Shown here: positions 16,625 through 25,386 of the stretch, piece by piece
Position numbering within the stretch: the first letter of the stretch is position 1
Layout of the letters: every line of letters begins with the position of its first letter
From: Cyanobacteria bacterium PR.3.49
Lineage (GTDB): Bacteria > Cyanobacteriota > Vampirovibrionia > Obscuribacterales > Obscuribacteraceae
NCBI GenBank assembly: GCA_013997645.1
Contig: PNKB01000018.1
Coordinates: forward strand, 1 to 45,810
DNA length: 45,810 bases
Reading direction: 5' to 3'
Translations under genes and position numbers: made by a program
The notes under the pieces: model-generated
Database searches by the model: none
The model's input: only the letters and a program-made list of their open reading frames with translations
Told to the model about the DNA's origin: nothing

Positions 16625-16780
16625 TTAGCCGTTCGAATCTGAAGAAGAGCTTCCACCAGCAGCGGCGGCAGCTTCAGCTTTTTTGTCCTTGAGACGCTTC
16701 CAGGCTTTCGCCAAACCGATGATTACCAAAGGCATGGCAAGGACACAAACCAGAATGAGCGGATCTTGAAATATCTCCAT
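16625..16780 (-). CDS. 51-residue single-pass membrane protein
   Basis: ATG at 16780 with a strong GGAGGAG ribosome site upstream. The protein begins MEIFQDPLILVCVLAMPLVI: one transmembrane helix at about 7-24, then a basic segment (AKAWKRLKDKK) on the cytoplasmic side and an Ala/Gly/Ser tail. No family is recognised. It lies alone upstream of the Spy-like gene on the same strand, about 310 bp before that gene's start. Confidence 0.7.
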   Translation of the reverse strand: MEIFQDPLILVCVLAMPLVIIGLAKAWKRLKDKKAEAAAAAGGSSSSDSNG

Positions 16781-17425
16781 GTTGCTCCTCCACGAGCCAG
16801 ACGTATTGGTATTGCTACCCCGAACCCTCTATTGACTTTCAAAGAGGCAAATGTCTTGGCCTCAAATTTATTCCCGGGTCGCCGGTACCAAAACATAGTA
16901 CCTCAATTTTTTTAACTTCCAAGAATTACTTGTGCGCACTCCGGAAATTCATTCACACGGTTGCGAAAAATTTTTTAGCACTTGCCGGCAATGTCACCAT
17001 TGGTGGTGCGCACAGTGACGCGGTTTCGATCGACACTCACATCAAGCTTTTTAGTCAATTTCTGCCAACTTAACGCTCGACACGTCTCTACACGTGTAGA
17101 TTAAACTTTGACATATAAAGGATGAGTATCTGATATCTTTTGAACCGTTCTGTCGTCGAGGTCTTGTGATTCTCACGATGGCAAGGGTTGCGGCAAATTC
17201 ACGCCCCGAGCGTGGTCCTGCCGCCATCACCGGTTTTCTGCCGCATTCGGCATTCTTCAGAGCCCACAATCAGTCGGTTTCGCGGAAGTCTCACGGGTCC
17301 ATGACAATGCCGGCAATAGCTCTGACGCATCGAAACATCGGCGAACAGCTTGAAAGAATTCACTTGGCAACACCCCGAACATGATCGGGCAACAAATAAA
17401 ATCAGCCGCTCACAGGAGATTGAAA
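16781..17425. other. Upstream region of the sugar/redox operon
   Basis: No supported gene; the short frames near 17051-17384 on either strand lack ribosome sites and motifs. It holds a perfect 14-bp palindrome (17087-17100) and a TTGACA hexamer (17108-17113), so it is probably a control region with a leader of up to about 300 nt. Confidence 0.45.
17087..17136 (+). promoter_or_regulatory. Palindrome plus -35-like element
   Basis: TCTACACGTGTAGA (17087-17100) is perfectly self-complementary and sits 7 bp before TTGACA (17108-17113). The hexamer 17 bp further on (TGATAT, 17131-17136) is a poor -10. This could be an activator-dependent promoter for the operon that starts at 17426. Confidence 0.35.
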
Positions 17426-20299
17426 ATGAACACAGCCAAACAGGTAGTTAACCCTCTGCGCGAGTTGTCGTCCTATGGGCAATCCGTATGGCTCGATTTC
17501 ATTCGGCGCAACCTGTTGATGAGCGGCGAACTGAAAAGATTAGTGGACGAGGACGGTCTGAAAGGAATGACCTCCAACCCGGCAATTTTCGAAAAAGCGA
17601 TTGCCGGCAGCAATGATTATGCAGACACGCTTGCGACCTTACGCAAGGACAGCAAACTTACTGCGATGGACATTTACGAGCACATTGCCGTAGAAGACAT
17701 TCAAAAGGCAGCCGATATTCTCAAGCCGGTTTACGAAAAAACGCAAAAGCGCGATGGTTATGTCAGCATGGAAGTATCTCCTTTGCTGGCAAACGAAACC
17801 CAAAAGACGATTGACGAAGCAAAGCGTCTCTGGAAGTGGATTAATCGTCCGAACGTCATGATTAAGGTGCCGGCGACCAAAGAAGGCATTCCTGCTATCA
17901 AAGAATTGATTGCATCCGGCATCAATGTCAACGTAACTTTGCTTTTCTCTCAAGAAGCATACGAAGCTGTTCATTGGGCTTACATTGATGGACTCGAGCA
18001 ATATCACAAAGCCGGTGGCGATTTGAGCACGGTCGCCAGCGTCGCCAGTTTTTTCGTCAGCCGCATCGATACACTGATCGATTCGATGATTGAAGAAAGA
18101 CTGAAGGCGGCACAGGGCGACGAAAAGACTCTCCTTAACAAAGTCCTCGGCAAAGTTGCTATCGCCAATGCCAAGCAGGCTTATCAAAAATATCTGCACA
18201 TCATCGCCGATGCGCGCTGGAAACAGCTTGCCAAAAACGGCGCGCAAACACAGCGCTTGCTCTGGGCGAGCACAAGCACCAAAAATCCGGCATTCCCGGA
18301 TTGCATCTATGTGGATGAGCTGATTGGCAAAGACACCGTCAACACTATTCCACCCAGCACCTTTGATGCATTCAGAGATCACGGCGTTTTGAAAAACACT
18401 CTGGAAGCAGACATCCCGCAAGCAAATGAAGTAATGGAAAATCTCGAGAAGAGCAAAATCTCGATGAAGGAAGTTACCGACAAACTGGTCGTCCAGGGCG
18501 TCGACCTCTTTGCCGATGCCTTCAAGAAATTGCTCGATGCAGTAGAAAAGGCGCGCACCAGCGAACCGAAATCACTGATCGACAATATCAAATATGTATT
18601 GCCTTCCGAATTGAAGAGCGCCGTCGAAAAGACCAGCGAAGAGTGGCAGTCCAAAGACAAGATGAAAAAACTATGGTCCAGAGATGCCTCACTGTGGACC
18701 GGCGACGATGAAAGTAAGTGGCTTGACTGGCTGAATATCATCAACGATCAGCTTGCACACATTGCTAATTTGAAAAAGCTCTCCACTGAAATAAAAGACG
18801 CCAAATTCAAATACGCGCTTCTTCTCGGCATGGGCGGCTCCAGCCTCTGCCCTGACGTGCTGCGCATGACTTTCCCGAAAGTTGCAGGTTATCCCGAACT
18901 TCATGTTCTCGATTCGACAGACCCGCAGCAAGTGAAAGCAGCCGAAAAAGCGATCGATGTAAAACAAACCATCTTCATTGTTTCATCCAAATCGGGCACG
19001 ACTCTCGAGCCCAACATCATGAAACAATACTTCTGGCAAAAGACGGTCGAAGCAGTCGGCGCAGATAAAGCCGGTCAACACTGGATTGCAGTCACCGACC
19101 CAGGCTCGAAATTAATGGCACTGGCAGAGTCGGAAAAATTCCGCCACATTTTCCTCGGGCTTCCGGGAATCGGCGGACGTTATTCTGCATTGTCCAATTT
19201 CGGCATGGTACCGGCGGCGGTGATGGGTCTCGACGTCGAAAAATTCCTCGACAAGGCAAGAGAGATGGCGCATGCTTGTGCGGGAACGGTTCCGGTCAAG
19301 GAAAATCCCGGTGCTATGCTCGGCATCATCATGGGCGCTGCAGCCAAGGCCGGTCGCGACAAACTGACGATTATCACCTCACCGAAGATCAACGATTTGG
19401 GTGCGTGGCTCGAACAACTCATTGCTGAGTCGACAGGCAAAATCGGCAAAGGAATAATTCCTGTCGACAGAGAATTGCTTGCGCAACCAGATGTATACGG
19501 CAAAGACAGAGTATTTGCCTACCTGCGCCTGGCCACGGGAGCAGATGAGCAACAAGACAAGGCAGTAGATGCTTTGGAAAAAGCCGGGCATCCTGTTGTT
19601 AGAATCACGGTAGACGACATCTACAATATCGGTCAGGAATTCTTTCGCTGGGAGATCGCCACTGCAGTTGCCGGCGCCGTAATCGGCATCAATGCATTCA
19701 ATCAGCCTGATGTCGAAGCCAGCAAAGTGGCGACGCGCGAATTGACCGAGGCTTACGAAAAAGCCGGTCAGCTTCCTGAAGAAAAGCCTTTCTTTGAGGC
19801 GGATGGTGTCAAACTCTTTGCCGATGACAAAAACGCAAAAGAGATTGAAGCAGCAGCCGGCGCAAGCAAGACTCTAACTTCGATGATCAAAGCGCATTTG
19901 GACAGAGCGAAAGCAAACGACTATGTTGCATTGCTGGCATATATCGAGATGACTGCTGCCCATGAAGAAGAATTGCAAGCGGCAAGATTGTCCATTAGAG
20001 ACAGCAAGAAAGTCGCCACCTGCCTTGGTTTCGGACCTCGCTTCTTGCACTCTACCGGGCAAGCCTACAAAGGCGGGCCTAACAGCGGAGTCTTCCTGCA
20101 AGTCACCGCTGATGATACCGAAGAGTTGCCTGTTCCGCAGCAGAAATACACTTTCGGCATTGTCAAAGCGGCACAAGCTCGCGGCGACTTGAAAGTTCTC
20201 AACGACAGAGACCGAAGAGCTTTGCGCATACACCTGGGTAAAGATGTCGCCAAAGGTTTGAAGGCTCTGACTGCTGCTGTAAAAGAAGCAGTTAAGTAG
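17426..20299 (+). CDS. tal-pgi: Bifunctional transaldolase / glucose-6-phosphate isomerase
   Basis: 957 residues from the ATG at 17426, which has AGGAGA upstream. The N-terminal transaldolase domain (about 1-370) has GMTSNPAIFEKAI and the Schiff-base lysine K147 in MIKVPATKEG. The C-terminal phosphoglucose isomerase domain (about 400-945) has LLGMGGSSLCPDVL, the phosphate-binding VSSKSGTTLEPN and GIGGRYSALSNFG. Transaldolase exchanges dihydroxyacetone units between sugar phosphates and PGI interconverts glucose- and fructose-6-phosphate. The fusion joins pentose-phosphate and glycolytic steps and is known from several bacterial groups. The next gene encodes 6-phosphogluconate dehydrogenase, so the operon covers the oxidative and non-oxidative branches. 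Confidence 0.95.
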   Translation: MNTAKQVVNPLRELSSYGQSVWLDFIRRNLLMSGELKRLVDEDGLKGMTSNPAIFEKAIAGSNDYADTLATLRKDSKLTAMDIYEHIAVEDIQKAADILKPVYEKTQKRDGYVSMEVSPLLANETQKTIDEAKRLWKWINRPNVMIKVPATKEGIPAIKELIASGINVNVTLLFSQEAYEAVHWAYIDGLEQYHKAGGDLSTVASVASFFVSRIDTLIDSMIEERLKAAQGDEKTLLNKVLGKVAIANAKQAYQKYLHIIADARWKQLAKNGAQTQRLLWASTSTKNPAFPDCIYVDELIGKDTVNTIPPSTFDAFRDHGVLKNTLEADIPQANEVMENLEKSKISMKEVTDKLVVQGVDLFADAFKKLLDAVEKARTSEPKSLIDNIKYVLPSELKSAVEKTSEEWQSKDKMKKLWSRDASLWTGDDESKWLDWLNIINDQLAHIANLKKLSTEIKDAKFKYALLLGMGGSSLCPDVLRMTFPKVAGYPELHVLDSTDPQQVKAAEKAIDVKQTIFIVSSKSGTTLEPNIMKQYFWQKTVEAVGADKAGQHWIAVTDPGSKLMALAESEKFRHIFLGLPGIGGRYSALSNFGMVPAAVMGLDVEKFLDKAREMAHACAGTVPVKENPGAMLGIIMGAAAKAGRDKLTIITSPKINDLGAWLEQLIAESTGKIGKGIIPVDRELLAQPDVYGKDRVFAYLRLATGADEQQDKAVDALEKAGHPVVRITVDDIYNIGQEFFRWEIATAVAGAVIGINAFNQPDVEASKVATRELTEAYEKAGQLPEEKPFFEADGVKLFADDKNAKEIEAAAGASKTLTSMIKAHLDRAKANDYVALLAYIEMTAAHEEELQAARLSIRDSKKVATCLGFGPRFLHSTGQAYKGGPNSGVFLQVTADDTEELPVPQQKYTFGIVKAAQARGDLKVLNDRDRRALRIHLGKDVAKGLKALTAAVKEAVK

Positions 20300-20349
20300 C
20301 GGTTCTGTTCAATTCTATGACAGATTGAATTATCGCAAGAGGAAGAAAT

Positions 20350-21372
20350 ATGCAATTAGGAATGGTCGGATTAGGACGTATGGGCGCAAACATGGTGCGC
20401 CGCCTGATGGCGGGCGGACATGAATGCGTTGTCTACGACCGCAATCCCGAACCGGGAAAAGAATTGGCAAAGGAAGGCGCGACAGCCGCATCAAGCTATA
20501 AAGACATGATCGACAAGCTGGTCAAGCCACGCGCGGTCTGGGTAATGGTGCCATCAGGAAAAATCACTGATGATGCTATTAATGAACTTTCCGAATATTT
20601 GGAGCCGGGAGATACCATCATCGATGGTGGCAACTCCTACTTCAAGGACGATGTTCGACGCGCGCACATGCTGAAGGAAAAAGGCATCACGTTTGCTGAT
20701 TGTGGAACCAGCGGCGGAGTGTGGGGAAAAGACCGCGGCTACTGCTTGATGATAGGCGCAGAAAAACAGGTATTTCAGAGACTGGAGCCGATTTTTGCGA
20801 CGCTTGCTCCTGGTGAGGGCGATATTCCTCAAACGCCCGGGCGCGAGAAAATGAAAAGCAGCGCAGAAAAGGGCTACATTCACGCTGGACCAGTCGGTGC
20901 CGGACACTATGTAAAAATGGTGCACAACGGTATCGAGTACGGTTTGATGCAGGCCTATGCCGAAGGCTTCAGCATCATGGCCAGCGCCGATTCGGAAGAA
21001 CTTCCCGAAGACATTCGCTATGACATTAACCTTGCGGATGTTGCGGAAGTTTGGAGACGTGGGTCGGTGGTCGGTTCGTGGCTGCTAGATCTGACATCGA
21101 TGGCTCTTTGCGAAGACAAAGAGCTGGCCTCATACACCGGCTTCGTTCAGGACTCAGGAGAAGGCCGATGGACGATTCAAGCGGCCATCGAGCAAGCGGT
21201 GCCGGCGGAAGTTCTGTCAGCCGCGCTCTATACGCGTTTTCGATCGCGGCAAGAACAGCCGTTCGGCGAAAGATTGCTTTCGGCAATGCGTTATAAATTC
21301 GGCGGGCATTTGGAATTAAAACCGCAAGCGGAAATGAATCGCACGCCTGCAAAAACAGGCGCATCATCATAG
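20350..21372 (+). CDS. gnd: 6-phosphogluconate dehydrogenase (short, decarboxylating type)
   Basis: 340 residues, the short form of about 300-340 rather than the 470-residue form. It has the N-terminal dinucleotide fold [17 protein letters not shown], the substrate motif [20 protein letters not shown], and the catalytic [19 protein letters not shown] with its Lys and Asn. It converts 6-phosphogluconate to ribulose-5-phosphate and CO2 with reduction of NAD(P). The short form is often NAD-linked, but the cofactor cannot be fixed from sequence here. A GAGGAAG ribosome site precedes the ATG; it starts 50 nt after tal-pgi in the same operon. Confidence 0.92.
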   Translation: MQLGMVGLGRMGANMVRRLMAGGHECVVYDRNPEPGKELAKEGATAASSYKDMIDKLVKPRAVWVMVPSGKITDDAINELSEYLEPGDTIIDGGNSYFKDDVRRAHMLKEKGITFADCGTSGGVWGKDRGYCLMIGAEKQVFQRLEPIFATLAPGEGDIPQTPGREKMKSSAEKGYIHAGPVGAGHYVKMVHNGIEYGLMQAYAEGFSIMASADSEELPEDIRYDINLADVAEVWRRGSVVGSWLLDLTSMALCEDKELASYTGFVQDSGEGRWTIQAAIEQAVPAEVLSAALYTRFRSRQEQPFGERLLSAMRYKFGGHLELKPQAEMNRTPAKTGASS

Positions 21373-21400
21373 GTTTCTGCATCTAGAAGAGGGAAAATAA

Positions 21401-21868
21401 ATGGAAAAGGCAATGTTTGGTGCCGGGTGCTTTTGGGGAGTCGAAGAAGCTTTCCGCACCATGGACGGAGTCAAAGACACAAAGGTCGGCTATAGCGGCG
21501 GCAAGACCGAAAATCCTACCTACGAGCAAGTTTGCGGACACGGCACCGGTCACGCCGAAGTGATCGAGATCGAATTCGATCCGTCGGTAATCACTTACGA
21601 GCAACTCCTCGACAAGTTTTTCACCATTCATGACCCGACACAGCTCAACAGGCAAGGACCCGATGTCGGCGATCAGTATCGCACCGCGATCTTCTTCTAC
21701 TCACCCGAGCAGGAGAAAACAGCCAGAGAAAAAATCGAACAACTCGGTAAGTCCGGCAAGTTTCGCGCGCCGATCGCCACCGAAGTGACGCCCGCTGCCA
21801 AGTTTTATCCGGCAGAGGACTATCACCAGAGATATTTACAAAAGCGCGGAGCCAATGTCTGCCACTGA
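21401..21868 (+). CDS. msrA: Peptide-methionine (S)-S-oxide reductase
   Basis: 155 residues with catalytic Cys10 in the hallmark [12 protein letters not shown], followed by [28 protein letters not shown], and [13 protein letters not shown] cysteine three residues from the C-terminus (NVCH) is placed to be the resolving Cys. It repairs oxidised methionine. It starts 28 nt after the gnd stop, so repair capacity is made with NAD(P)H-producing enzymes. No separate msrB is seen. Confidence 0.95.
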   Translation: MEKAMFGAGCFWGVEEAFRTMDGVKDTKVGYSGGKTENPTYEQVCGHGTGHAEVIEIEFDPSVITYEQLLDKFFTIHDPTQLNRQGPDVGDQYRTAIFFYSPEQEKTAREKIEQLGKSGKFRAPIATEVTPAAKFYPAEDYHQRYLQKRGANVCH

Positions 21869-21880
21869 CTTGGCGACCTG

Positions 21881-21929
21881 TATAATGTGCACTCATCTGA
21901 GGACTAGCTGGATAGTCCCAACAAGGAGG
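21881..21929 (+). promoter_or_regulatory. Possible internal promoter and leader hairpin
   Basis: TATAAT at 21881-21886 follows msrA directly but has no good -35. A 6-bp hairpin (GGACTA/TAGTCC, 21901-21918) then leads straight into AAGGAGG (21923-21929), the ribosome site of the TPR gene. Confidence 0.35.
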
Positions 21930-21938
21930 AATGAGCTC

Positions 21939-23102
21939 ATGTCGAGCCCGGCAAACAGCCAAATGAAAAGCTTCAAAAAACTAGCTTTGAGTTTTACTTT
22001 CGGTCTTGTAATCTCGTCGATTGCAGGTTTTGTACCGCTCAGCGCCAACGCTGATTCATCTCAAAATCCGGCATATGACAAGGCAATAGCTTCGATGCAA
22101 TCGAAAGCCTACAACGATGCCATCAAGGCATTCGATGAAGTACTTGGCTTGCAAGCTACCGATGCCAAGGCTTATAACCTCCGCGGACAATGCTTCTTCG
22201 CCCTCAAGCAATACAAGTTGGCTGTCAACGACTTCGGCGAGGCAGTGAAATACGACGATGACAACGCAGAGTATTACCTCTGGCGCGGTTCTGCCGAAGT
22301 AAAAACCGGCGACCATACCTCAGCAGTCAAAGATTTCGAAAAAGCAATCAACCTCGATCCCAAGCTGGCCAAAGCGTATGCAGGCATGGGCGACGCTTAC
22401 AAAGCACAGGGTCAGATCGATTTGGCACTGCAAAAGTACAACCAGGCGCTATCGACATCTCCCAAAGATGCTGAAATCCTGACGAAGCGTGCTGATGCCT
22501 ACATTGACATGGGCAACAACGACGCCGCGCTCAAAGACTACAATTTCGCCATTCAAATCGCTCCGGAATACGGCACGGCGTACATCAATCGCGGTTCTGC
22601 TTTCAGCGGATTGCAAAGACCGGAAGATGCGCTCAAAGATTACGACAAAGCACTGGCAATGGATCCGTCCAATGCCGATTTGCTCAAGAAGCGCGGTCAC
22701 GAGTACTTTAAGCTGAAGAATGCAAAAGAAGCTCTCGAAGACTACAACGATGCGCTCAAGCAAGACCCGACCAGCGCTCAGCTCTACTATCACCGCGCCA
22801 AAGCTCTTATGCAGTTGGGCTCCAACGGTGAAGCCATGGCCAGCCTGGAAGATGCGCTCAGATTGGACCCCAATCAAGGCAATTTCTACCTGTGCAGAGC
22901 TTTCCTCTGGCACAAGCTGGGCAAATCGATTCTTGCCCATGAAGACATCAAACGTGCTCAGTTCTTCGATCCTACGCTTCCGAAAGAAATCAAATTCGAA
23001 AACGATCCGAAGAATCCGGACCGATATTTCGAAGAAACCTTCCTCACCGATACCAACAAAACCGGTTTGAAAGATACTTCTGAAACCTTAAAACCCCAAT
23101 AA
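21939..23102 (+). CDS. Secreted protein with nine TPR repeats
   Basis: 387 residues from the ATG at 21939, 9 nt after AAGGAGG. A signal peptide (LALSFTFGLVISSIAGFVPL, cleavage after SANA) is followed by nine consecutive 34-residue TPR units; each shows the A-x-x-Y/L-x-x-R-G pattern at its first helix (AKAYNLRG, AEYYLWRG, AKAYAGMG, GTAYINRG and so on). TPR solenoids are protein-docking scaffolds. Here it should lie outside the cytoplasm, probably in the periplasm. It ends the tal-pgi/gnd/msrA operon, though it may also have its own promoter. The partner is unknown. Confidence 0.85.
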   Translation: MSSPANSQMKSFKKLALSFTFGLVISSIAGFVPLSANADSSQNPAYDKAIASMQSKAYNDAIKAFDEVLGLQATDAKAYNLRGQCFFALKQYKLAVNDFGEAVKYDDDNAEYYLWRGSAEVKTGDHTSAVKDFEKAINLDPKLAKAYAGMGDAYKAQGQIDLALQKYNQALSTSPKDAEILTKRADAYIDMGNNDAALKDYNFAIQIAPEYGTAYINRGSAFSGLQRPEDALKDYDKALAMDPSNADLLKKRGHEYFKLKNAKEALEDYNDALKQDPTSAQLYYHRAKALMQLGSNGEAMASLEDALRLDPNQGNFYLCRAFLWHKLGKSILAHEDIKRAQFFDPTLPKEIKFENDPKNPDRYFEETFLTDTNKTGLKDTSETLKPQ

Positions 23103-23120
23103 CGGGTGTTCGAAAATGAC

Positions 23121-23153
23121 AAAACGGGGGTGCTCAGCGCCCCCGTTTTCTTT
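23121..23153 (+). terminator. Intrinsic terminator of the sugar/redox operon
   Basis: A perfect 10-bp stem, AAAACGGGGG with CCCCCGTTTT, encloses a 9-nt loop and runs into TTCTTTT. Confidence 0.9.
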
Positions 23154-23812
23154 TGCTCCGGCGGCGGTACATTGAAATCCAGGCCTTCCAATTAATCGTC
23201 GGGGCGACGATAATCATGCAATGTTGCCTGAGCTGTCAGGCCAGTCGGCAAGGAGTTAATTCGGTGCAGGAAACCGATCGACAAAGAGAAGCCAGAAAGC
23301 GGTGGGAAATCTACAAAACCGCAGGGCAGCAAGCTCATTTGCAGGGTCAGATAGTCCAATCGGAATTGAGCTGGCTGAGTTCCTTGGAAGAGGCTGAAAC
23401 GCTCGGCGAAGCCAGCCAACAGCTGGTCATCTCGCTTGAGGGTTTGTCCGAAGTGTACTGGGCTCAGTGCAAGTATGCGATGGCAGCTCCATTGTGCCGA
23501 CGCCTCCTTAGAATCTACGAAACGACTCTGGGCACAGACCACATGGATGTCGCGGTCATAGCCAATAATCTGGCCATGCTTTATCACTCTTGGAAAAAAC
23601 ATGAGGACGCCGAGCGCTTCTACAGGCAGGCGCTGGCCATCAAACAACAGCATCTGCCGGAAAATCATCCGGATATCGTCACTTTACTGGCCAGTTATGC
23701 CCGTCTACTTTACGAAACCAACCGCAAAGAAGAAGCAGATATGTTGAAGGCAACGTCGCCCGCTTTCGCTCAAACGTGGAAACGTTCCGGCACCTGGGCT
23801 GCCCACAAATAG
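23153..23812 (+). CDS. TPR protein, probably a lipoprotein
   Basis: 219 residues if the TTG at 23153 is used; ATG 23216 gives 198. The longer form has an arginine-rich n-region, a hydrophobic stretch (AFQLIVGATIIM) and a Cys after CCLS that could be lipidated, so the unusual TTG start is favoured, although it abuts the preceding terminator. The mature part has kinesin-light-chain-type TPRs (VAVIANNLAMLYHSWKKHED, then FYRQALAIKQQHL and LLASYARLLYETN). The role is probably scaffold-like; partners unknown. Confidence 0.65.
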   Translation: MLRRRYIEIQAFQLIVGATIIMQCCLSCQASRQGVNSVQETDRQREARKRWEIYKTAGQQAHLQGQIVQSELSWLSSLEEAETLGEASQQLVISLEGLSEVYWAQCKYAMAAPLCRRLLRIYETTLGTDHMDVAVIANNLAMLYHSWKKHEDAERFYRQALAIKQQHLPENHPDIVTLLASYARLLYETNRKEEADMLKATSPAFAQTWKRSGTWAAHK

Positions 23813-23845
23813 CTTGCTTTAATGAGGCGCAGGGCGCTCTCAGTC

Positions 23846-23874
23846 TTGATCGATCATTACATTTTCGCAATACT
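23846..23874 (+). promoter_or_regulatory. Sigma70-like promoter of the candidate ncRNA
   Basis: TTGATC (23846-23851), a 17-bp spacer and AATACT (23869-23874). Transcription would begin near 23881. Confidence 0.5.
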
Positions 23875-23880
23875 GTCTTA

Positions 23881-24085
23881 TTTATGGTACTGCCTGAAAT
23901 GTCTTGGGCAATCTTAGAACAGAGTTAAACACGGCCGGCGAGATTGTGGATTTCAGGCATGACGCCGCCCCTCATAAGTAGCGGGCTTAGCAATTCTTCC
24001 AAGCACAGCCCGCCGGTCGTGCGTTATGGAGTTTACTATCGGTACAAGGCTAGCAGGGGAACCGCTTGCGGTTTCCCTGCTTTAT
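23881..24085 (+). ncRNA. Candidate structured non-coding RNA
   Basis: About 205 nt between a promoter-like element and a strong intrinsic terminator, with no open reading frame. The RNA can form an 11-bp stem CACGGCCGGCG (23930-23940) with CGCCGGTCGTG (24011-24021), containing one G-U. Inside it GCGGGCT (23981-23987) can pair with AGCCCGC (24007-24013), partly competing with the outer stem. Length and isolation would suit a 6S-like or other housekeeping sRNA, but I cannot match a named family. The flanking genes point toward it from both sides. Confidence 0.45.
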
Positions 24086-24086
24086 T
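24052..24086 (+). terminator. Intrinsic terminator
   Basis: A 13-bp stem, AGCAGGGGAACCG with CGGTTTCCCTGCT (one G-U), has a 4-nt CTTG loop and is followed by TTATTCTTAT. It terminates plus-strand transcription. The nearest annotated plus-strand gene ends 240 nt upstream, which supports an intervening transcript. Confidence 0.8.
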
Positions 24087-24111
24087 CTTATAGCACCGAA
24101 TATAGTGCCGG

Positions 24112-25299
24112 TTAAACGTTGGGCAGCCGCACATCTCTGCGCAGTTTATAAGGCACATTGATGCGCAATTCGTCGAGCGAGTCGTCGAGCGAAATTTCAT
24201 TGTTGGATGCATGCTGCAGTGCGCGCACTCCGTCCACAATCGTGATGGCGCGATGCCTGATCAAAAACTGGCAGCGCAAGGCGGCAAGCAACGTTGCCTC
24301 ATCGATCGCACCTGCTACCACCAGCATCTTGCCTATCAAAGATGGATAGCGCGCAGTTAATTCGATTGCTTTGCTGATTTGAGATTCATCTACCAAACCG
24401 CACTTTCTCAGCAGCTCACCAATCACAACGCGCTGCTCAGGGGCGGCTTCGTCCTCCGGCAATTCCGACAAACCTGCGGCTTTTCGCAAGTCGCGAACCG
24501 CTGCCGGCAATTCCATATCACCGCCCAAAATTCTTCCTTGCAAAACCAGCGCCACTTCCAGCACCGATTCGGTAAGCAAGCCCAATTCCAGCAAAGCCGA
24601 TCCCACCGTCAGTTTGCGTTCCAAACCTAATTCCAATGCGTTCATCAAATCGCTTTCGGTCAATACTCCAGCCAGCATGAGAAACTCACCGAGTCTGATC
24701 GACCGTTTTTGATAAGAACCGCTTTTTTGTTTGGGTACCATTTTGGTGCCCGGCAATGTATGTGAGCGTAATTCCTTGGTGCCTGTCACATATGTAAGAT
24801 TGCCGTCACGGATCATGCGCTGAACTTCCAGCACTTTAGCCAGCACCGAATGCGATACTATGCCCTTTAAAATCAAAACGCGCCCAAGCGGCAAGTTTGA
24901 TGCATAACCTTCGTGCTGCGCTTCTTCCAGTTGTTCTTTAGTAATCAGACCGGAATCCACAAGCAACCCGCCCAGACTGCTGGGCGAGGGAGTGTTATGA
25001 GCGCGAGTGCGCCATCCCAAGCGCGCCAGTGCATCCGCTATCGACAAGCCTTCTTTGCGAGCCAGTGGCACCGCCATCTTCGCCTTGGCCAGCGGCAAAT
25101 CCCAGATCTTCATCATCGATTGCAGCGCCACCGTTAAATTGATGTCCGCTTCTGCAACCTTATTTGACAACACCAGTGAACGTCCGAGCGGTAGACTGAG
25201 CTGCACCGCGTCGCGGATTGAAGACTCCAGATCATCGGCACTGAGAAAGCCAAGCTGGACCAGCAGTTCACCAAACAAAGGGACCTTGTTCGAATTCAT
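24112..25299 (-). CDS. Protein of four GspE-N/MshEN-like modules, no ATPase
   Basis: 395 residues, no signal peptide. The sequence is built from about four tandem modules, each with two copies of an LGxxLxxxGxL...L pattern: FGELLVQLGFLSADDLESSI then PLGRSLVLSNKV (start), LGGLLVDSGLITKEQLEEA then PLGRVLILKGIV, LGEFLMLAGVLTESDLMNAL then VGSALLELGLL, and IGELLRKCGLVDESQISKAI then IGKMLVVAGAI (end). This resembles the N-terminal domain of type II secretion and type IV pilus ATPases (GspE/MshE), which in MshEN form binds cyclic di-GMP. The ATPase itself is absent. A ligand-binding or adaptor role is inference. Confidence 0.7.
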   Translation of the reverse strand: MNSNKVPLFGELLVQLGFLSADDLESSIRDAVQLSLPLGRSLVLSNKVAEADINLTVALQSMMKIWDLPLAKAKMAVPLARKEGLSIADALARLGWRTRAHNTPSPSSLGGLLVDSGLITKEQLEEAQHEGYASNLPLGRVLILKGIVSHSVLAKVLEVQRMIRDGNLTYVTGTKELRSHTLPGTKMVPKQKSGSYQKRSIRLGEFLMLAGVLTESDLMNALELGLERKLTVGSALLELGLLTESVLEVALVLQGRILGGDMELPAAVRDLRKAAGLSELPEDEAAPEQRVVIGELLRKCGLVDESQISKAIELTARYPSLIGKMLVVAGAIDEATLLAALRCQFLIRHRAITIVDGVRALQHASNNEISLDDSLDELRINVPYKLRRDVRLPNV

Positions 25300-25386
25300 A
25301 TGCGTGAAATTATTGTCGCTAAAGCCGAGATTCCTGAATTCGGAATATTAGCAGAACAATAGATGTCAAAAGATGAAAGCAGCGCT

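Noticed and set aside
17051..17384. Overlapping 72-codon frames on both strands before tal-pgi
   Set aside because: Neither has a ribosome site or recognisable sequence, and the region shows promoter-like features instead.
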